DNA of 64,000 bases from JAAZBA01 sp964461815 (GTDB lineage Bacteria > Bacillota > Clostridia > Oscillospirales > QAMX01). Shown here in pieces: positions 1-9,070 of the stretch. The stretch's first letter is position 1, and each line of letters starts with the position of its first letter. The notes beneath the pieces were generated by a model. The model had not been told where the DNA came from and made no database searches. It saw nothing but the letters and a program-made list of their open reading frames with translations. The stretch lies in contig CAYWVF010000014.1 of NCBI GenBank assembly GCA_964461815.1, positions 1 through 64,000 on the forward strand, read 5' to 3'. A program made the position numbers and the translations under genes.

Positions 1-106
1 CGGTTACATAGAGCATAAAACGACATCTATGTGTGATTCAGGACAGTATAGCATTGTCGCTATGATATAATACAAATAAAACATGCATACGTAGGAGGAT
101 CACATA

Positions 107-2096
107 ATGAGAATACTTACATGCCGTCGGACTGAGCCGGCAAAGTATGCAGTTAATGAATGCATAAAATATATAAGATATATCACGAATTGCGAGATCA
201 TGCCGGAATGCGAATATGCCAATGAGTATCCGAAGCTTCCATGTGAAAATACGATAGTTCTGGGTCTTCTTGATGAGCTTGGACTTGATACAAGTGATCT
301 CTCGGATCCGTTTATAGAAGATATTATTGATATCGATATTGTGAACGGCAGCGGCTATATTGCAGGAAGCAACGACAGAAGCATACTCATGGGCGTGTAT
401 AAATACTGCACGTCGGCAGGCTGTTGCTTTGTCAGACCGGGGAAGGGCGGAGAATATATACCGTACTGCGACATGTCGAAGCATTCCTTTACATTCAGAA
501 AGAAAGCCGACCACCCATTCCGAGGAGAATGCTGTGAGAGCGCTATAAGCTACGAGCATATGCGTGATACAGTCTATTGGCTGCCTAAAATCGGAATGAA
601 TATGTATATGATCGAGGGACTTGTACCTTACACCTATATGCATAAATGGTATGGTCATGTCGGAAATCGTATATTTCGTGAAAAGGGACAGATCACGGAC
701 TATAATATGCTTGAAGAGTATATCGATAAGCTGGAAATGGATATTGTAAAGACAGGTATACAGCTGCATACGATAGGACATGGCTGGATGTTCGAAAAAT
801 TCGGTGTCCATCATTGCGCTAATGTTGATGAGAGAAAGACCCTCAGAGAGGAAGATAAAAATATCTTGCATTGGTGAACGGAAAACGAGATATATGCCAC
901 GATTCGACATTTTTACACATTTTTGTTATTCTAATCCGGAAGCAAGGAAAATACTCGTAGATTTTTGCGTTGAATACGTACAGAAAAAGCTGTATGTTGA
1001 TTTTCTGCATGTATGGCTTGCAGATGCTGCCGATAATCAGTGTGAATGTGAAGAATGCGTAAAAATGACGCCGTCAGATCACTACGTGCAGCTGCTCAAT
1101 GAGATCGATGAGGCTCTTGAGCGTATAGAGTCGAAAACAAGACTGGTTTTCATATTATATGTTGATACAGTACGTCCGCCTGAAAAGCTTAGACTGAAGC
1201 ATCCCGAGAGATTCGTGCTTCTTGCGGCTATCGGCAGTCATTATGAGAGCGGTTATATCAATTCGGAGTATGATGGAGATATACCACCGTTCGTAAGAAA
1301 CAAATTCACTCCGCCGAGCAACGCACTTAGATTGAAATGGCACAGAGATTGGAAAAAGCTTTGCAATAATATTCCGAGTATCATATATGAATACAGATTT
1401 TATACCGATATGTACTGCGATCCATCGTATATGCGTGTGACGAGAGAGACATACCGAGATATGCGTGCTTTAAACAGTGTGGCATTCCAGGGCTGTATGA
1501 GTGATCAAACTCACAGAATGTATCTGCCGACAGCTTTACCGCTGGTTATGATGGGAGAAACACTCTTTGATAAGGAGCTTGATTACGAGGCTCTTTGCAA
1601 CAGGTATTTTATCGGCGCTTTCGGAGAGGACGGACTGAAATGCCGTGAGTATCTCGAGACACTCTCCGAGCTTTTCTGCCCGGGTAATATGCGCTCAAGC
1701 GGTAAAAATGGGGTAGATGAGGACGGTATTGTGACAAATGATGAGCTGCCAAGGATATGGATCGACAATCCCGAGGTAGCTGAAAAAACGTCGAAGATAC
1801 CCGATGTGCTCAAAGCCTTTATGCCTGTGATAGAGAAAAATATGCTGCTGGAGAACAGCTGCCAAAGGCTGTCGTGGACATACCTGAGATATCATGCACA
1901 TATGTGTTCATACCTGTGGAAGGTAGTCAATGCAGGTGCAAACGGCGATATGGACAAGGCGAGAGAAGAATACGATAAGCTGGAGCTGTACATTTCAAAG
2001 ATCGAGATGGATATTCACAACGTGTTTGATCTGTTCCTCTTTGAAAGAAGCTTACGTGCGAAGCTCGAGCTTCCGTCTTATCCGTATTACAGCTGA
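107..2096 (+). pseudogene. DUF4838 domain protein, disrupted by two frameshifts
   Basis: One gene split over three frames. Codons from ATG 107 (AGGAGG 8 nt upstream) run to TGA 875, and the C-terminal part is open from about 894 to TGA 2096. The N-terminal part resembles the alpha-glucuronidase-like N-terminal domain and contains a TIGHGW motif. The C-terminal part is DUF4838, with CYSNPE and a CxCxxC motif. Between them a short stretch in the third frame (862-888) reads YLALVNGKR, a segment I associate with this family. Two single-base losses, one at the A-run 857-861 and one near 889-891, would restore about 663 residues. DUF4838 proteins often sit with glycan-degradation genes but their activity is not established. 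The shifts may be a real inactivation or a sequencing error. The apparent start at 780 is an artefact. Confidence 0.75.
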
Positions 2097-2105
2097 GTAT
2101 AAAAG

Positions 2106-2145
2106 AAAACACATGCATCACAGTAGGACTGTGTGCATGTGTTTT
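2106..2145. terminator. Bidirectional terminator between convergent genes
   Basis: Long hairpin: AAAACACATGCA (2106-2117) pairs with TGCATGTGTTTT (2134-2145), and an inner CACAG/CTGTG stem closes a 5-nt loop. A-rich on the left and T-rich on the right, so it can end both the DUF4838 gene and the convergent MATE gene. Confidence 0.8.
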
Positions 2146-2196
2146 GTTATTCTTATAAGGATGTAGCGTGAAGACTGCTATATGAACTGACCTGAT

Positions 2197-3567
2197 TTAC
2201 AGCTCATCTGCAAGTACCTTTCTCTTTTTCCATCTGCCGAGCAAGAAATAGATCATGCCGGGAATAGCACATCCGTAGGCAGCTACACCGTAGCCGAGAA
2301 CGAAGCCGTAGAAGCCCCAGTTTAAAATGATGCCGCATAGCCAGCTCAGACCGATTCGCAGCACGACACCGTCAAGAAGTGCAAGTATCATGCTGAGTCT
2401 TGCGTTGCCGATGCCCTGTATAAATGCACTCGAACCGCGCATGATGGCGAGAGCAGGGAACATCCAAAGTATAGCGCTGATAAATGTACCTGACAGTTCA
2501 TGAACACTGGGATCGTTGGAGAACATCATGAACAGCTGCTTGCCGAAGCAGAGATAAAGCACGATGCACAGTACAGTCAGTCCAAGTGAATAAGCCCATG
2601 CATAATAGACTATATGCTGACTGCGCTTTTCCTGACGTGCGCCGATGTTCTGACTTATCATAGGCATTGCGGCATACTGTATGCCCTGAGAGATCTTGTT
2701 TATGATATCATCAATACGTACACCTACACCGAATGTTGCGGATGCGACCACGCCTATACTGTTTACCATGGAGTTTACAAACATCATAGACAGATTTATA
2801 CATCCTGACTGTATTGCCATAGGTGTGCCGAGATCAAGGATCATTTTCGTGTAGTGTCCGTTTAAGATGAAATGCTCCTTTTTGAAATCAAATCCGAAGC
2901 TTTCTCTGTGCTTGTAGAGGTAGTAAAGTGAGAAGATGAACGATACAGCCTGACCGATAATGGTAGCCCATGCAGCACCTGCAACGCCCCATTTGAATAC
3001 ACCTGTGAACAGTATATCGAGCACAAGGTTTACTGCCGATGCAATACCGATGAACAGGAACGGTCTCTTAGAGTCACCCATGCCGCGAAGAACAGCGGAT
3101 ACCATGTTATAGCCTGCCGTAAAGACGAGTCCGGCTCCGCATATTATCAGATAATCGAGAGCCATGGAGTATGATTCCGTAGGCATATTCATTACATCCA
3201 TGATCCATGTACGTGCAAGCAGTATGATCGCCGAAAGGATTATGGCTATGATGATTATGAGGCTGAATAACGTACCGATTATATTGCTCATTTCCTTATG
3301 CTTTTTCGCACCGAGAGCCTGAGAGATAAGCACCTGCCCGGCGTTGGAGAAGCCGAGACATACCATTGTGGCAAAATTAAGTATCAGACTGCTCTGCGAT
3401 ACGGCTGAAAGACCCGGTGTACCTACGTACTCACCTACGATCACCATGTCGATAGTGCTGTAAAATACCTGTAATGCATTTGATGCCATAAACGGTAGCG
3501 AAAAGAGCAAAAGCTGCTTTGCTATGTTTCCTTGAGTGAAGTCCTTTGTAAGACTGTTCGTTTTCAT
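2197..3567 (-). CDS. MATE family efflux transporter
   Basis: About 456 residues with twelve hydrophobic segments in two similar halves, as in MATE (multidrug and toxic compound extrusion) proteins. These export cationic drugs or metabolites across the cytoplasmic membrane in exchange for Na+ or H+. The N-terminal stretch (KQLLLFSLPFMASNALQVFY) and the later GVGVRIDD and QGIGNAR segments are typical of the clostridial NorM/DinF-like subgroup. ATG 3567 is taken as start. A TTG nine bases further upstream (3576) lies only 3 nt from the AAAGGA site, whereas the ATG is 12 nt from it, so the start is uncertain by three codons. It is a stand-alone gene and the substrate cannot be inferred. Confidence 0.9.
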   Translation of the reverse strand: MKTNSLTKDFTQGNIAKQLLLFSLPFMASNALQVFYSTIDMVIVGEYVGTPGLSAVSQSSLILNFATMVCLGFSNAGQVLISQALGAKKHKEMSNIIGTLFSLIIIIAIILSAIILLARTWIMDVMNMPTESYSMALDYLIICGAGLVFTAGYNMVSAVLRGMGDSKRPFLFIGIASAVNLVLDILFTGVFKWGVAGAAWATIIGQAVSFIFSLYYLYKHRESFGFDFKKEHFILNGHYTKMILDLGTPMAIQSGCINLSMMFVNSMVNSIGVVASATFGVGVRIDDIINKISQGIQYAAMPMISQNIGARQEKRSQHIVYYAWAYSLGLTVLCIVLYLCFGKQLFMMFSNDPSVHELSGTFISAILWMFPALAIMRGSSAFIQGIGNARLSMILALLDGVVLRIGLSWLCGIILNWGFYGFVLGYGVAAYGCAIPGMIYFLLGRWKKRKVLADEL

Positions 3568-3684
3568 TTTTTGCAATGATCCTTTCTTGTCAATATATCG
3601 ATCTATAAAAAGTAAAAATGTAAGACATCGAACTAAATTATATCATATATTTGAGGCTATTGCAATAAGCTCAAGTATATAAAT

Positions 3685-3709
3685 AAAAGTGCAGTCTAGC
3701 TGCACTTTT
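3685..3709 (-). terminator. Terminator after the GH42 gene
   Basis: Inverted repeat AAAAGTGCAG / CTGCACTTTT around a 5-nt loop, about 27 nt past the GH42 stop codon and before the MATE promoter region. On the minus strand the stem ends in a T-tract. Confidence 0.75.
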
Positions 3710-3735
3710 ACGTTTACAGATAATTATTAAAGCTT

Positions 3736-5718
3736 TTAATTGTCTTTTTTCAGGATGACTACATCGTAGGGAGCGAGCTTGATCTTATCGCAGACGGTAT
3801 CACCCGTGACAAGATTTTTCATTTTTCCGCTGAACCTGTATTCAGCACAGTTTTTACCGGAATATTCTATCAGCATAACGCCGTCGTAGCCATTACCCTT
3901 ACGTGGAGAAACGATCACCTTGCCGTCTGCGCTGCCGTAAGAGATACCGGCGTAATCACAAGCGATGGCGTATATTCTTTTCAGCTCATCGTATTCCGGG
4001 AATGTGCCGAGTATTATTACGTGCCCCTGTCCGACCTTGCGGTGGATGACGCAAGCTTTATTGACTATAGCACTGTGACCGTTCGTGACAGATACGAGTG
4101 TATTTTCGCTGTCCTCATCGAATATATCATACCATATGCCGCCGTTAAATTTATCGCCGTTGCTCCATGCAGCACCTATTTCCTTATCTCTGTCGGGTAT
4201 ACCGTAGAGCCACCTTGCACCGGTAAGCTCCTCGAGTATTCCGTACGGCTTATGCTTGTAGCGAGCTCCTACATTGTCACGAATATCGGAGAACGGGCCG
4301 ACTATCCACGTACCTCCGTTTCTCACCCAGTCGCATATACGGCTTTGCAGTTCACCCTCTTCAAGTGTCAGCATAAGAGGCGATATGATGAGCTTATACT
4401 TGTCAAGCTCCTCGTATGCATCGATCAGATCGGGACGCAGGCCACTGTCGATGACAGGCTTATAAAAATCGTATATATGCCATGGATCCATATTCTTGAC
4501 GATAGGCTGCGAGGTGAGCATATTATAGTTGCGTGATGTAAAATGAATGCCGACCTGTGTCTCAACCTTTGTATTATTGATAAAATCCGAAGCCTTTGAC
4601 ATGATATCGGCTGTCTGCTGCACCTCACCGAAGACGTGCATCGGCCTGCCGGAGCTGTCCAGTACAGAACCGTGTACAAGCTCGTGACCTGCCCAATGTG
4701 TGCGCCACAGCCAGTACATATTGGCTTCACCGCCAAGTGCTATCGGCATCATGGAGTTGGCTATGCAGAAGCCCTCGGGCTTTACGCTCTGATTTATAGC
4801 AACAGAACCGTTCCAACATGTGGCGGTTTCCGTGTTCCAGAACGGACGAGGCTTCATGACTCGTAAATAGTCGAACCACAGAGCGACGTTGAACAGATTA
4901 TCCGGCTCGTTGTAGTGGTTGAACTGGACGATATCAAGCTTTGAGTTGAGCTTTCTGTAATCCATACCGTTGACGGGCATTGTATCGGTACCTATTGGAG
5001 CTGATGTATATTTGTGAAGTATGTCAGACTGCATATGAACGAAGTCGATGTGACTGTTCTGATGGAAGGTCATCCACTCGAGACGCAGATGTGGATTGTG
5101 CCATGCATCACGAGGAGCGGGGATCTCGTCAAAGCTGTCATATGCCTGACTGAACAGGTTCAAATTCCACCTTGAATTGAGATTTTCTATATCTGTGTAT
5201 TGCTCATGCAGATATTCATGAAAGCGTCTCATGCATTCCGGGCAAAAGCAATTGTCACCGTAGATCTCGTTGTCGATCTGCCAGCCGATAATGTATGGGT
5301 CATTACCGAATTCCTCACCCATCCTTTGCACTATCCTTGCGCTGTACTCACGGTAGTGAGGATTGTTGGAGCAGCAGTGACGTCTGCCGCCATGAGATGC
5401 TCTGCGACCGTTTTCGTATTCCGTAAATACATCGGGATAAAGCTTTGACAGCCATCTCGGAGGCGTAGCGGTAGGAGTACCCATGACAACGGCTATCCCG
5501 GCTTCACCTAGCTTATTTACTACACTGTGAAGCCATTCGAAATCATATTCTCCGGGTCTCGGTTCCATCTTATGCCATGCGAATTCGGCAATACGTGCAA
5601 CGTTTATACCTGCCTCCTTCATTTTACTTATATCATATTCCTGCTCACTGTCGTCCCAGTCCTCGGGATAGTAGGCAACGCCAAGATACGGAGGCATAAA
5701 TTTATTGTTTTCCATCAT
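3736..5718 (-). CDS. Beta-galactosidase, GH42
   Basis: A 660-residue protein of the usual GH42 length: catalytic TIM barrel (about 10-390), trimerisation domain and C-terminal beta domain. It hydrolyses terminal beta-galactosides, probably in the cytoplasm because no signal peptide is visible. The acid/base Glu is E151 in WQIDNEIYG and the nucleophile is E297 in FWNTETAT. A zinc-type cysteine cluster is present (C115 or C116, then CFCPEC at 157-162). The start ATG 5718 lies 12 nt after AAGGAG; a second ATG follows directly. The gene stands alone with its own terminator. Together with the GH29 and DUF4838 genes it points to use of host or plant glycans, but the natural substrate (lactose, galactan or galactooligosaccharide) is not decided by the sequence. 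Confidence 0.93.
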   Translation of the reverse strand: MMENNKFMPPYLGVAYYPEDWDDSEQEYDISKMKEAGINVARIAEFAWHKMEPRPGEYDFEWLHSVVNKLGEAGIAVVMGTPTATPPRWLSKLYPDVFTEYENGRRASHGGRRHCCSNNPHYREYSARIVQRMGEEFGNDPYIIGWQIDNEIYGDNCFCPECMRRFHEYLHEQYTDIENLNSRWNLNLFSQAYDSFDEIPAPRDAWHNPHLRLEWMTFHQNSHIDFVHMQSDILHKYTSAPIGTDTMPVNGMDYRKLNSKLDIVQFNHYNEPDNLFNVALWFDYLRVMKPRPFWNTETATCWNGSVAINQSVKPEGFCIANSMMPIALGGEANMYWLWRTHWAGHELVHGSVLDSSGRPMHVFGEVQQTADIMSKASDFINNTKVETQVGIHFTSRNYNMLTSQPIVKNMDPWHIYDFYKPVIDSGLRPDLIDAYEELDKYKLIISPLMLTLEEGELQSRICDWVRNGGTWIVGPFSDIRDNVGARYKHKPYGILEELTGARWLYGIPDRDKEIGAAWSNGDKFNGGIWYDIFDEDSENTLVSVTNGHSAIVNKACVIHRKVGQGHVIILGTFPEYDELKRIYAIACDYAGISYGSADGKVIVSPRKGNGYDGVMLIEYSGKNCAEYRFSGKMKNLVTGDTVCDKIKLAPYDVVILKKDN

Positions 5719-5808
5719 ATCACACTTTGTCTCCTTATAAACAGTATAATAAAATCATGTACATATCCATATTATACATTAGATACGGCGGTATTGCAAT
5801 AAAAAAAG

Positions 5809-5840
5809 CGGCAGCATGAACACGTGGTTCAACACTGCCG
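5809..5840 (-). terminator. Terminator after bcp
   Basis: On the minus strand CGGCAG pairs with CTGCCG, an inner TGAAC/GTTCA stem lies between them, and a run of seven T follows. It starts 7 nt past the peroxiredoxin stop codon. Confidence 0.75.
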
Positions 5841-5846
5841 TAGCTT

Positions 5847-6299
5847 TTAAAGATATTCAAGTATTTCAGCTGCGTTTGTATCGGGCTTTACCTTTGGCAT
5901 AGCCTTTTTAATAAAGCCGTTTTCGTCTATAATATAAGTTGAGCGCACGACTCCCATACTGACCTTTCCATAAAGCTTTTTCTCCTGCCATACATCATAT
6001 GCCTGTATAGCCGTAAGCTCCGGATCGGATAATAAAATAAATGGCAGTTCATATTTCTCAGCAAATTTTTTGTGCGATGCTACAGAATCCTTGCTTATAC
6101 CGATTACGATAATATCCTTTGCTTTGAAGCTGTCATATGCCGCTGCAAATGCACATGCCTGTCTGGTGCAGCCGGGAGTGTTATCCTTTGGATAGAAATA
6201 TAAAACTATCTTCTTGCCTAAAAAATCGGATAGACTGACGTCGTTTCCGTTACTGTCCTTTAATGTAAAGCTCGGTGCTTTGATCCCTGTCTCAAGCAT
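5847..6299 (-). CDS. bcp: Thioredoxin-dependent peroxiredoxin, BCP/PrxQ type
   Basis: A 150-residue thioredoxin-fold peroxiredoxin that reduces hydrogen peroxide and organic hydroperoxides in the cytoplasm with electrons from thioredoxin. The motif TPGCTRQAC supplies the peroxidatic cysteine C44 and a resolving cysteine C49 five residues later, the spacing typical of the BCP subgroup. Length matches the family. Its start overlaps the end of the YgjP-like gene by 8 nt, with AAAGGAGG inside that gene, so the two are translationally coupled. In an anaerobe it would serve oxidative-stress defence. Confidence 0.92.
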   Translation of the reverse strand: MLETGIKAPSFTLKDSNGNDVSLSDFLGKKIVLYFYPKDNTPGCTRQACAFAAAYDSFKAKDIIVIGISKDSVASHKKFAEKYELPFILLSDPELTAIQAYDVWQEKKLYGKVSMGVVRSTYIIDENGFIKKAMPKVKPDTNAAEILEYL

Positions 6300-7029
6300 C
6301 GGTTACAGACCTCCTTTGATTCAGTTCAGTCCTGCGCTCCTTCCAGTCCGGCATCAGCCGTGAAAGCAGAGCGTAGAACTGCTTTGAGTGATTTGCGTGG
6401 ATAAAGTGACAAAATTCGTGCACTATAACGTATTCTATACAGCCTTCGGGATGCTCGATAAGCTTTTTATTCAGTGTTACGAGCTTTTTGCTTACGTGAC
6501 ACGTTCCCCAGCGAGATCTCATGCTCCTTGTACGCAAACGTGGCATTTCTATTCCGAATACGTGGAATGTGGGATAAATATCATCCATAAGCCTTTGAAA
6601 AACCGATAGGCATAGCGAGTCGGTGAACTTCTGATATACACGCTGCTTTTCGCAAAGATCGTTTATATCGGTCACATGCAGATAAATGAACTCTCGGTCG
6701 TATTCAACATACCTCTGTTCGTCTTGCATGAGCTTTAGTCGTAAAGACTGTCCTAAAAGACATAGCACGTCATTTTCCTCGTATTTGAGCTCGGCAGGCT
6801 CGGCTGCACGAAGAAGCGAAAACCTTTGGAGAGCATCCAGTATAAACTGTCCCTTTGATATAACAAACTCGTCTACCCGACTGACCGAAACAGTGCGATT
6901 TGCGGAAACATAAACAGCACCGTCATACTTGACACGCATGTTCAGATTCTTTACGTTCTTTCGCTCAAGCTGATACGAGATCTCTGCGCCATTATAATAA
7001 ACCGTGCGAAATGAAATATTTCTTGCCAT
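6292..7029 (-). CDS. YgjP-like M48 family metallopeptidase (DUF45)
   Basis: About 245 residues. The C-terminal half carries HEFCHFIHANHS, the HExxH zinc motif followed by a further His, as in YgjP/SprT-like proteins. A RSRWG motif lies shortly before it, also typical of DUF45. The biological substrate of this family is not settled. ATG 7029 (MARNISF) is preferred because GAGGAA stands 9 nt upstream; the longer reading from 7101 has no such site. First gene of a two-gene operon with bcp, divergent from the kdpD-like gene. Confidence 0.88.
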   Translation of the reverse strand: MARNISFRTVYYNGAEISYQLERKNVKNLNMRVKYDGAVYVSANRTVSVSRVDEFVISKGQFILDALQRFSLLRAAEPAELKYEENDVLCLLGQSLRLKLMQDEQRYVEYDREFIYLHVTDINDLCEKQRVYQKFTDSLCLSVFQRLMDDIYPTFHVFGIEMPRLRTRSMRSRWGTCHVSKKLVTLNKKLIEHPEGCIEYVIVHEFCHFIHANHSKQFYALLSRLMPDWKERRTELNQRRSVTDA

Positions 7030-7200
7030 AATATTGGGTTCCTCGTAAATATATGTTATAGCATACCATATTGAGTGTGCTGATTGCAATGAAAAATGCA
7101 AAAATTCATAAATTATTCACATGACAGAACTTTTCTTTATGGAATATTTATATGGGATAATGTATAATTATTATATATGCATAAGATGAGAGAGGTAGAG

Positions 7201-8307
7201 ATGAAAAGATTAAAGACGTTGTTTCCCATATCGGTAAAGGACACACTGCTGGCTGTGGCGATAATGGTGAGCGCAGCGCTTGTGTGCATGTTGTTGAGAA
7301 CATTTGACGACGGTGACATATATGTTTCAATGATATTTCTGCTTGCTGTATTTCTGGTGTCAAGGAATACGACGGGGTATTTTTACGGAATAGCATCATC
7401 GATAATGAGCGTTTTTTTCGTAAATTATGTGTTTACAGAGCCTTATATGGCGTTTAATTTTACATTATCTGGATATCCGACTACATTTGTATGTATGCTG
7501 CTGGTGTCTGTTATAACAAGTGTTATGACGACTCAGGTGAAAGAGCGCGAAAAGCTCAAAAAGGAAGCCGATACCGAAAAAATGCGCTCAAATTTACTCA
7601 GAGCCGTATCGCATGACCTCAGAACACCGCTGACCTCTATACTCGGCTCGGTATCCGCTGTGCTTGAAAACGGAAATGCACTGGGCGAAAAGAAATGCCG
7701 TGAGCTTATACTTGATGTAAAGAATGATGCCGAATGGCTGATCAGAATGGTAGAAAATCTGCTGACGGTCACGAGGATCGGTGAGGGACGTGCAGAGCTT
7801 CAAAAAATACCGCAGGCAGTTGAGGAGATAGTAGCGGAGTCCGTTGAAAAATATAAGAAGAGATGGAGCAGAAGACTCGAGGTCGGGTCGGAACAGAGCA
7901 AAGTAAACCCATCTACACCGCCTGTAACGGTGAGTGTACCCGACGATTTTCTGCTTGTGCCAATGGACGCATTGCTCATAGAGCAGGTCATTATTAATTT
8001 GATAGAAAATGCTGCATTACATGCAAAAAATGCGAAGAATATATGGCTCAGAGTGCGAAAGAATCATGATTCGGCTGTATTTGAGGTGCAGGATGACGGA
8101 AGCGGCATAGCACCCGAGCTGATGGATCATATTTTTGACGGCTATTTCAGTAGAGAAAAGGTAAACGGAGGAGATACAAGACGTGATATGGGCATAGGCT
8201 TATCGGTGTGTAAATCTATAATAAATGCACACGGAGGGACGATGAAAGCCGAAAATTTGCCTGAGGGTGGAGCAAAGTTTACTTTTGCACTTCCGCTGGA
8301 GAAATAA
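7201..8307 (+). CDS. Sensor histidine kinase, short KdpD-type (DUF4118)
   Basis: About 368 residues. Order: a DUF4118-type membrane region with three to four helices (about 15-110), a coiled linker, HisKA with the phospho-accepting His in SHDLRTPLTS, and HATPase with N box NLIENAALHA, G1 DDGSGIAP and G2 GIGLSVCKS. The cytosolic KdpD sensor domain and universal-stress-protein-like domain of full-length KdpD are missing. KdpD-type kinases sense potassium or turgor and control K+ uptake. ATG 7201 with GAGAGG 5 nt upstream is favoured over ATG 7177, which has no ribosome binding site. The partner regulator begins 15 nt downstream. No kdpFABC or trk gene is in this window. Confidence 0.9.
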   Translation: MKRLKTLFPISVKDTLLAVAIMVSAALVCMLLRTFDDGDIYVSMIFLLAVFLVSRNTTGYFYGIASSIMSVFFVNYVFTEPYMAFNFTLSGYPTTFVCMLLVSVITSVMTTQVKEREKLKKEADTEKMRSNLLRAVSHDLRTPLTSILGSVSAVLENGNALGEKKCRELILDVKNDAEWLIRMVENLLTVTRIGEGRAELQKIPQAVEEIVAESVEKYKKRWSRRLEVGSEQSKVNPSTPPVTVSVPDDFLLVPMDALLIEQVIINLIENAALHAKNAKNIWLRVRKNHDSAVFEVQDDGSGIAPELMDHIFDGYFSREKVNGGDTRRDMGIGLSVCKSIINAHGGTMKAENLPEGGAKFTFALPLEK

Positions 8308-8322
8308 AGGAGATTTAAGGGT

Positions 8323-9027
8323 ATGGGAAATAAGCAGTGTATTTTGATAGTTGAAGACGAGAGCAGTATATCAAACTTCATGTCTGCGATGCTTGCGGCA
8401 AATGAATACTCTGTAATTAATGCCAAAAACGGACAGCAGGCAATGACGATGATAGCCTCACACTGCCCCGATCTGATCCTTTTGGATCTTGGCTTGCCTG
8501 ATATGGACGGACTCGATATAATACAAAGTGTACGTAAATGGGCTTCAATACCTATTATAGTAGTATCTGCACGAGACAGAGAGCGTGACAAGGTAGAAGC
8601 ACTTGACGCAGGTGCAGACGATTATATTACAAAGCCCTTCGGAACATCGGAAATGCTTGCGAGGATACGTACCGCTCTCCGCCATGGCTTCGGCACGGTA
8701 GAGTCAAAAACGAATATGCCGAGGATGTACTCGTCAGGCGGCTTGACGGTGGATATTGAGCGGCGGCGTGTAAGTGTTGATGGGACCGAGGTGCATCTTA
8801 CGCAGATAGAGTTTAAGATAGTAGCACTGCTGACAAAGTACTCGGGTAAAGTGCTCACGTATGATTTTATTTTAAGAAATATTTGGGGTCCGTATACAGA
8901 TAGAGATAATCAGATACTGCGTGTAAATATGGCGAATATAAGACGAAAGCTTGAAACAAATCCTGCCGAACCGAAGTATATACAGACTGAGGTCGGTGTG
9001 GGCTACAGAATGGCTGAGTGCGAGTAA
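8323..9027 (+). CDS. Response regulator, KdpE/OmpR type
   Basis: A 234-residue regulator. The receiver domain (about 5-120) has acidic EDES near the start, phospho-acceptor Asp in LILLDLGLPDMDG and Lys in YITKPFG; the C-terminal winged helix ends in EVGVGYRMAE. The start ATG 8323 follows AGGAG in the gap after the kinase gene. Phosphorylation by the upstream KdpD-type kinase is inferred from the pairing and from its close likeness to KdpE. The target is probably a potassium transporter elsewhere in the genome. Confidence 0.93.
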   Translation: MGNKQCILIVEDESSISNFMSAMLAANEYSVINAKNGQQAMTMIASHCPDLILLDLGLPDMDGLDIIQSVRKWASIPIIVVSARDRERDKVEALDAGADDYITKPFGTSEMLARIRTALRHGFGTVESKTNMPRMYSSGGLTVDIERRRVSVDGTEVHLTQIEFKIVALLTKYSGKVLTYDFILRNIWGPYTDRDNQILRVNMANIRRKLETNPAEPKYIQTEVGVGYRMAECE

Positions 9028-9030
9028 ATA

Positions 9031-9068
9031 AAAACGGCATACCTGTCAGAAAACAGATATGCCGTTTT
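9031..9068. terminator. Bidirectional terminator, kdpE-like / GH29
   Basis: AAAACGGCATA (9031-9041) pairs with TATGCCGTTTT (9058-9068), with an inner CTGT/ACAG stem. It starts 3 nt after the regulator stop codon and sits 2 nt past the convergent fucosidase stop, so it can serve both strands. Confidence 0.85.
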
Positions 9069-9070
9069 AT

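Noticed and set aside
38..910. Long minus-strand open frame opposite the DUF4838 gene
   Set aside because: It is antisense to recognisable DUF4838 coding sequence, has no ribosome binding site and no family-like motif; a shadow frame.
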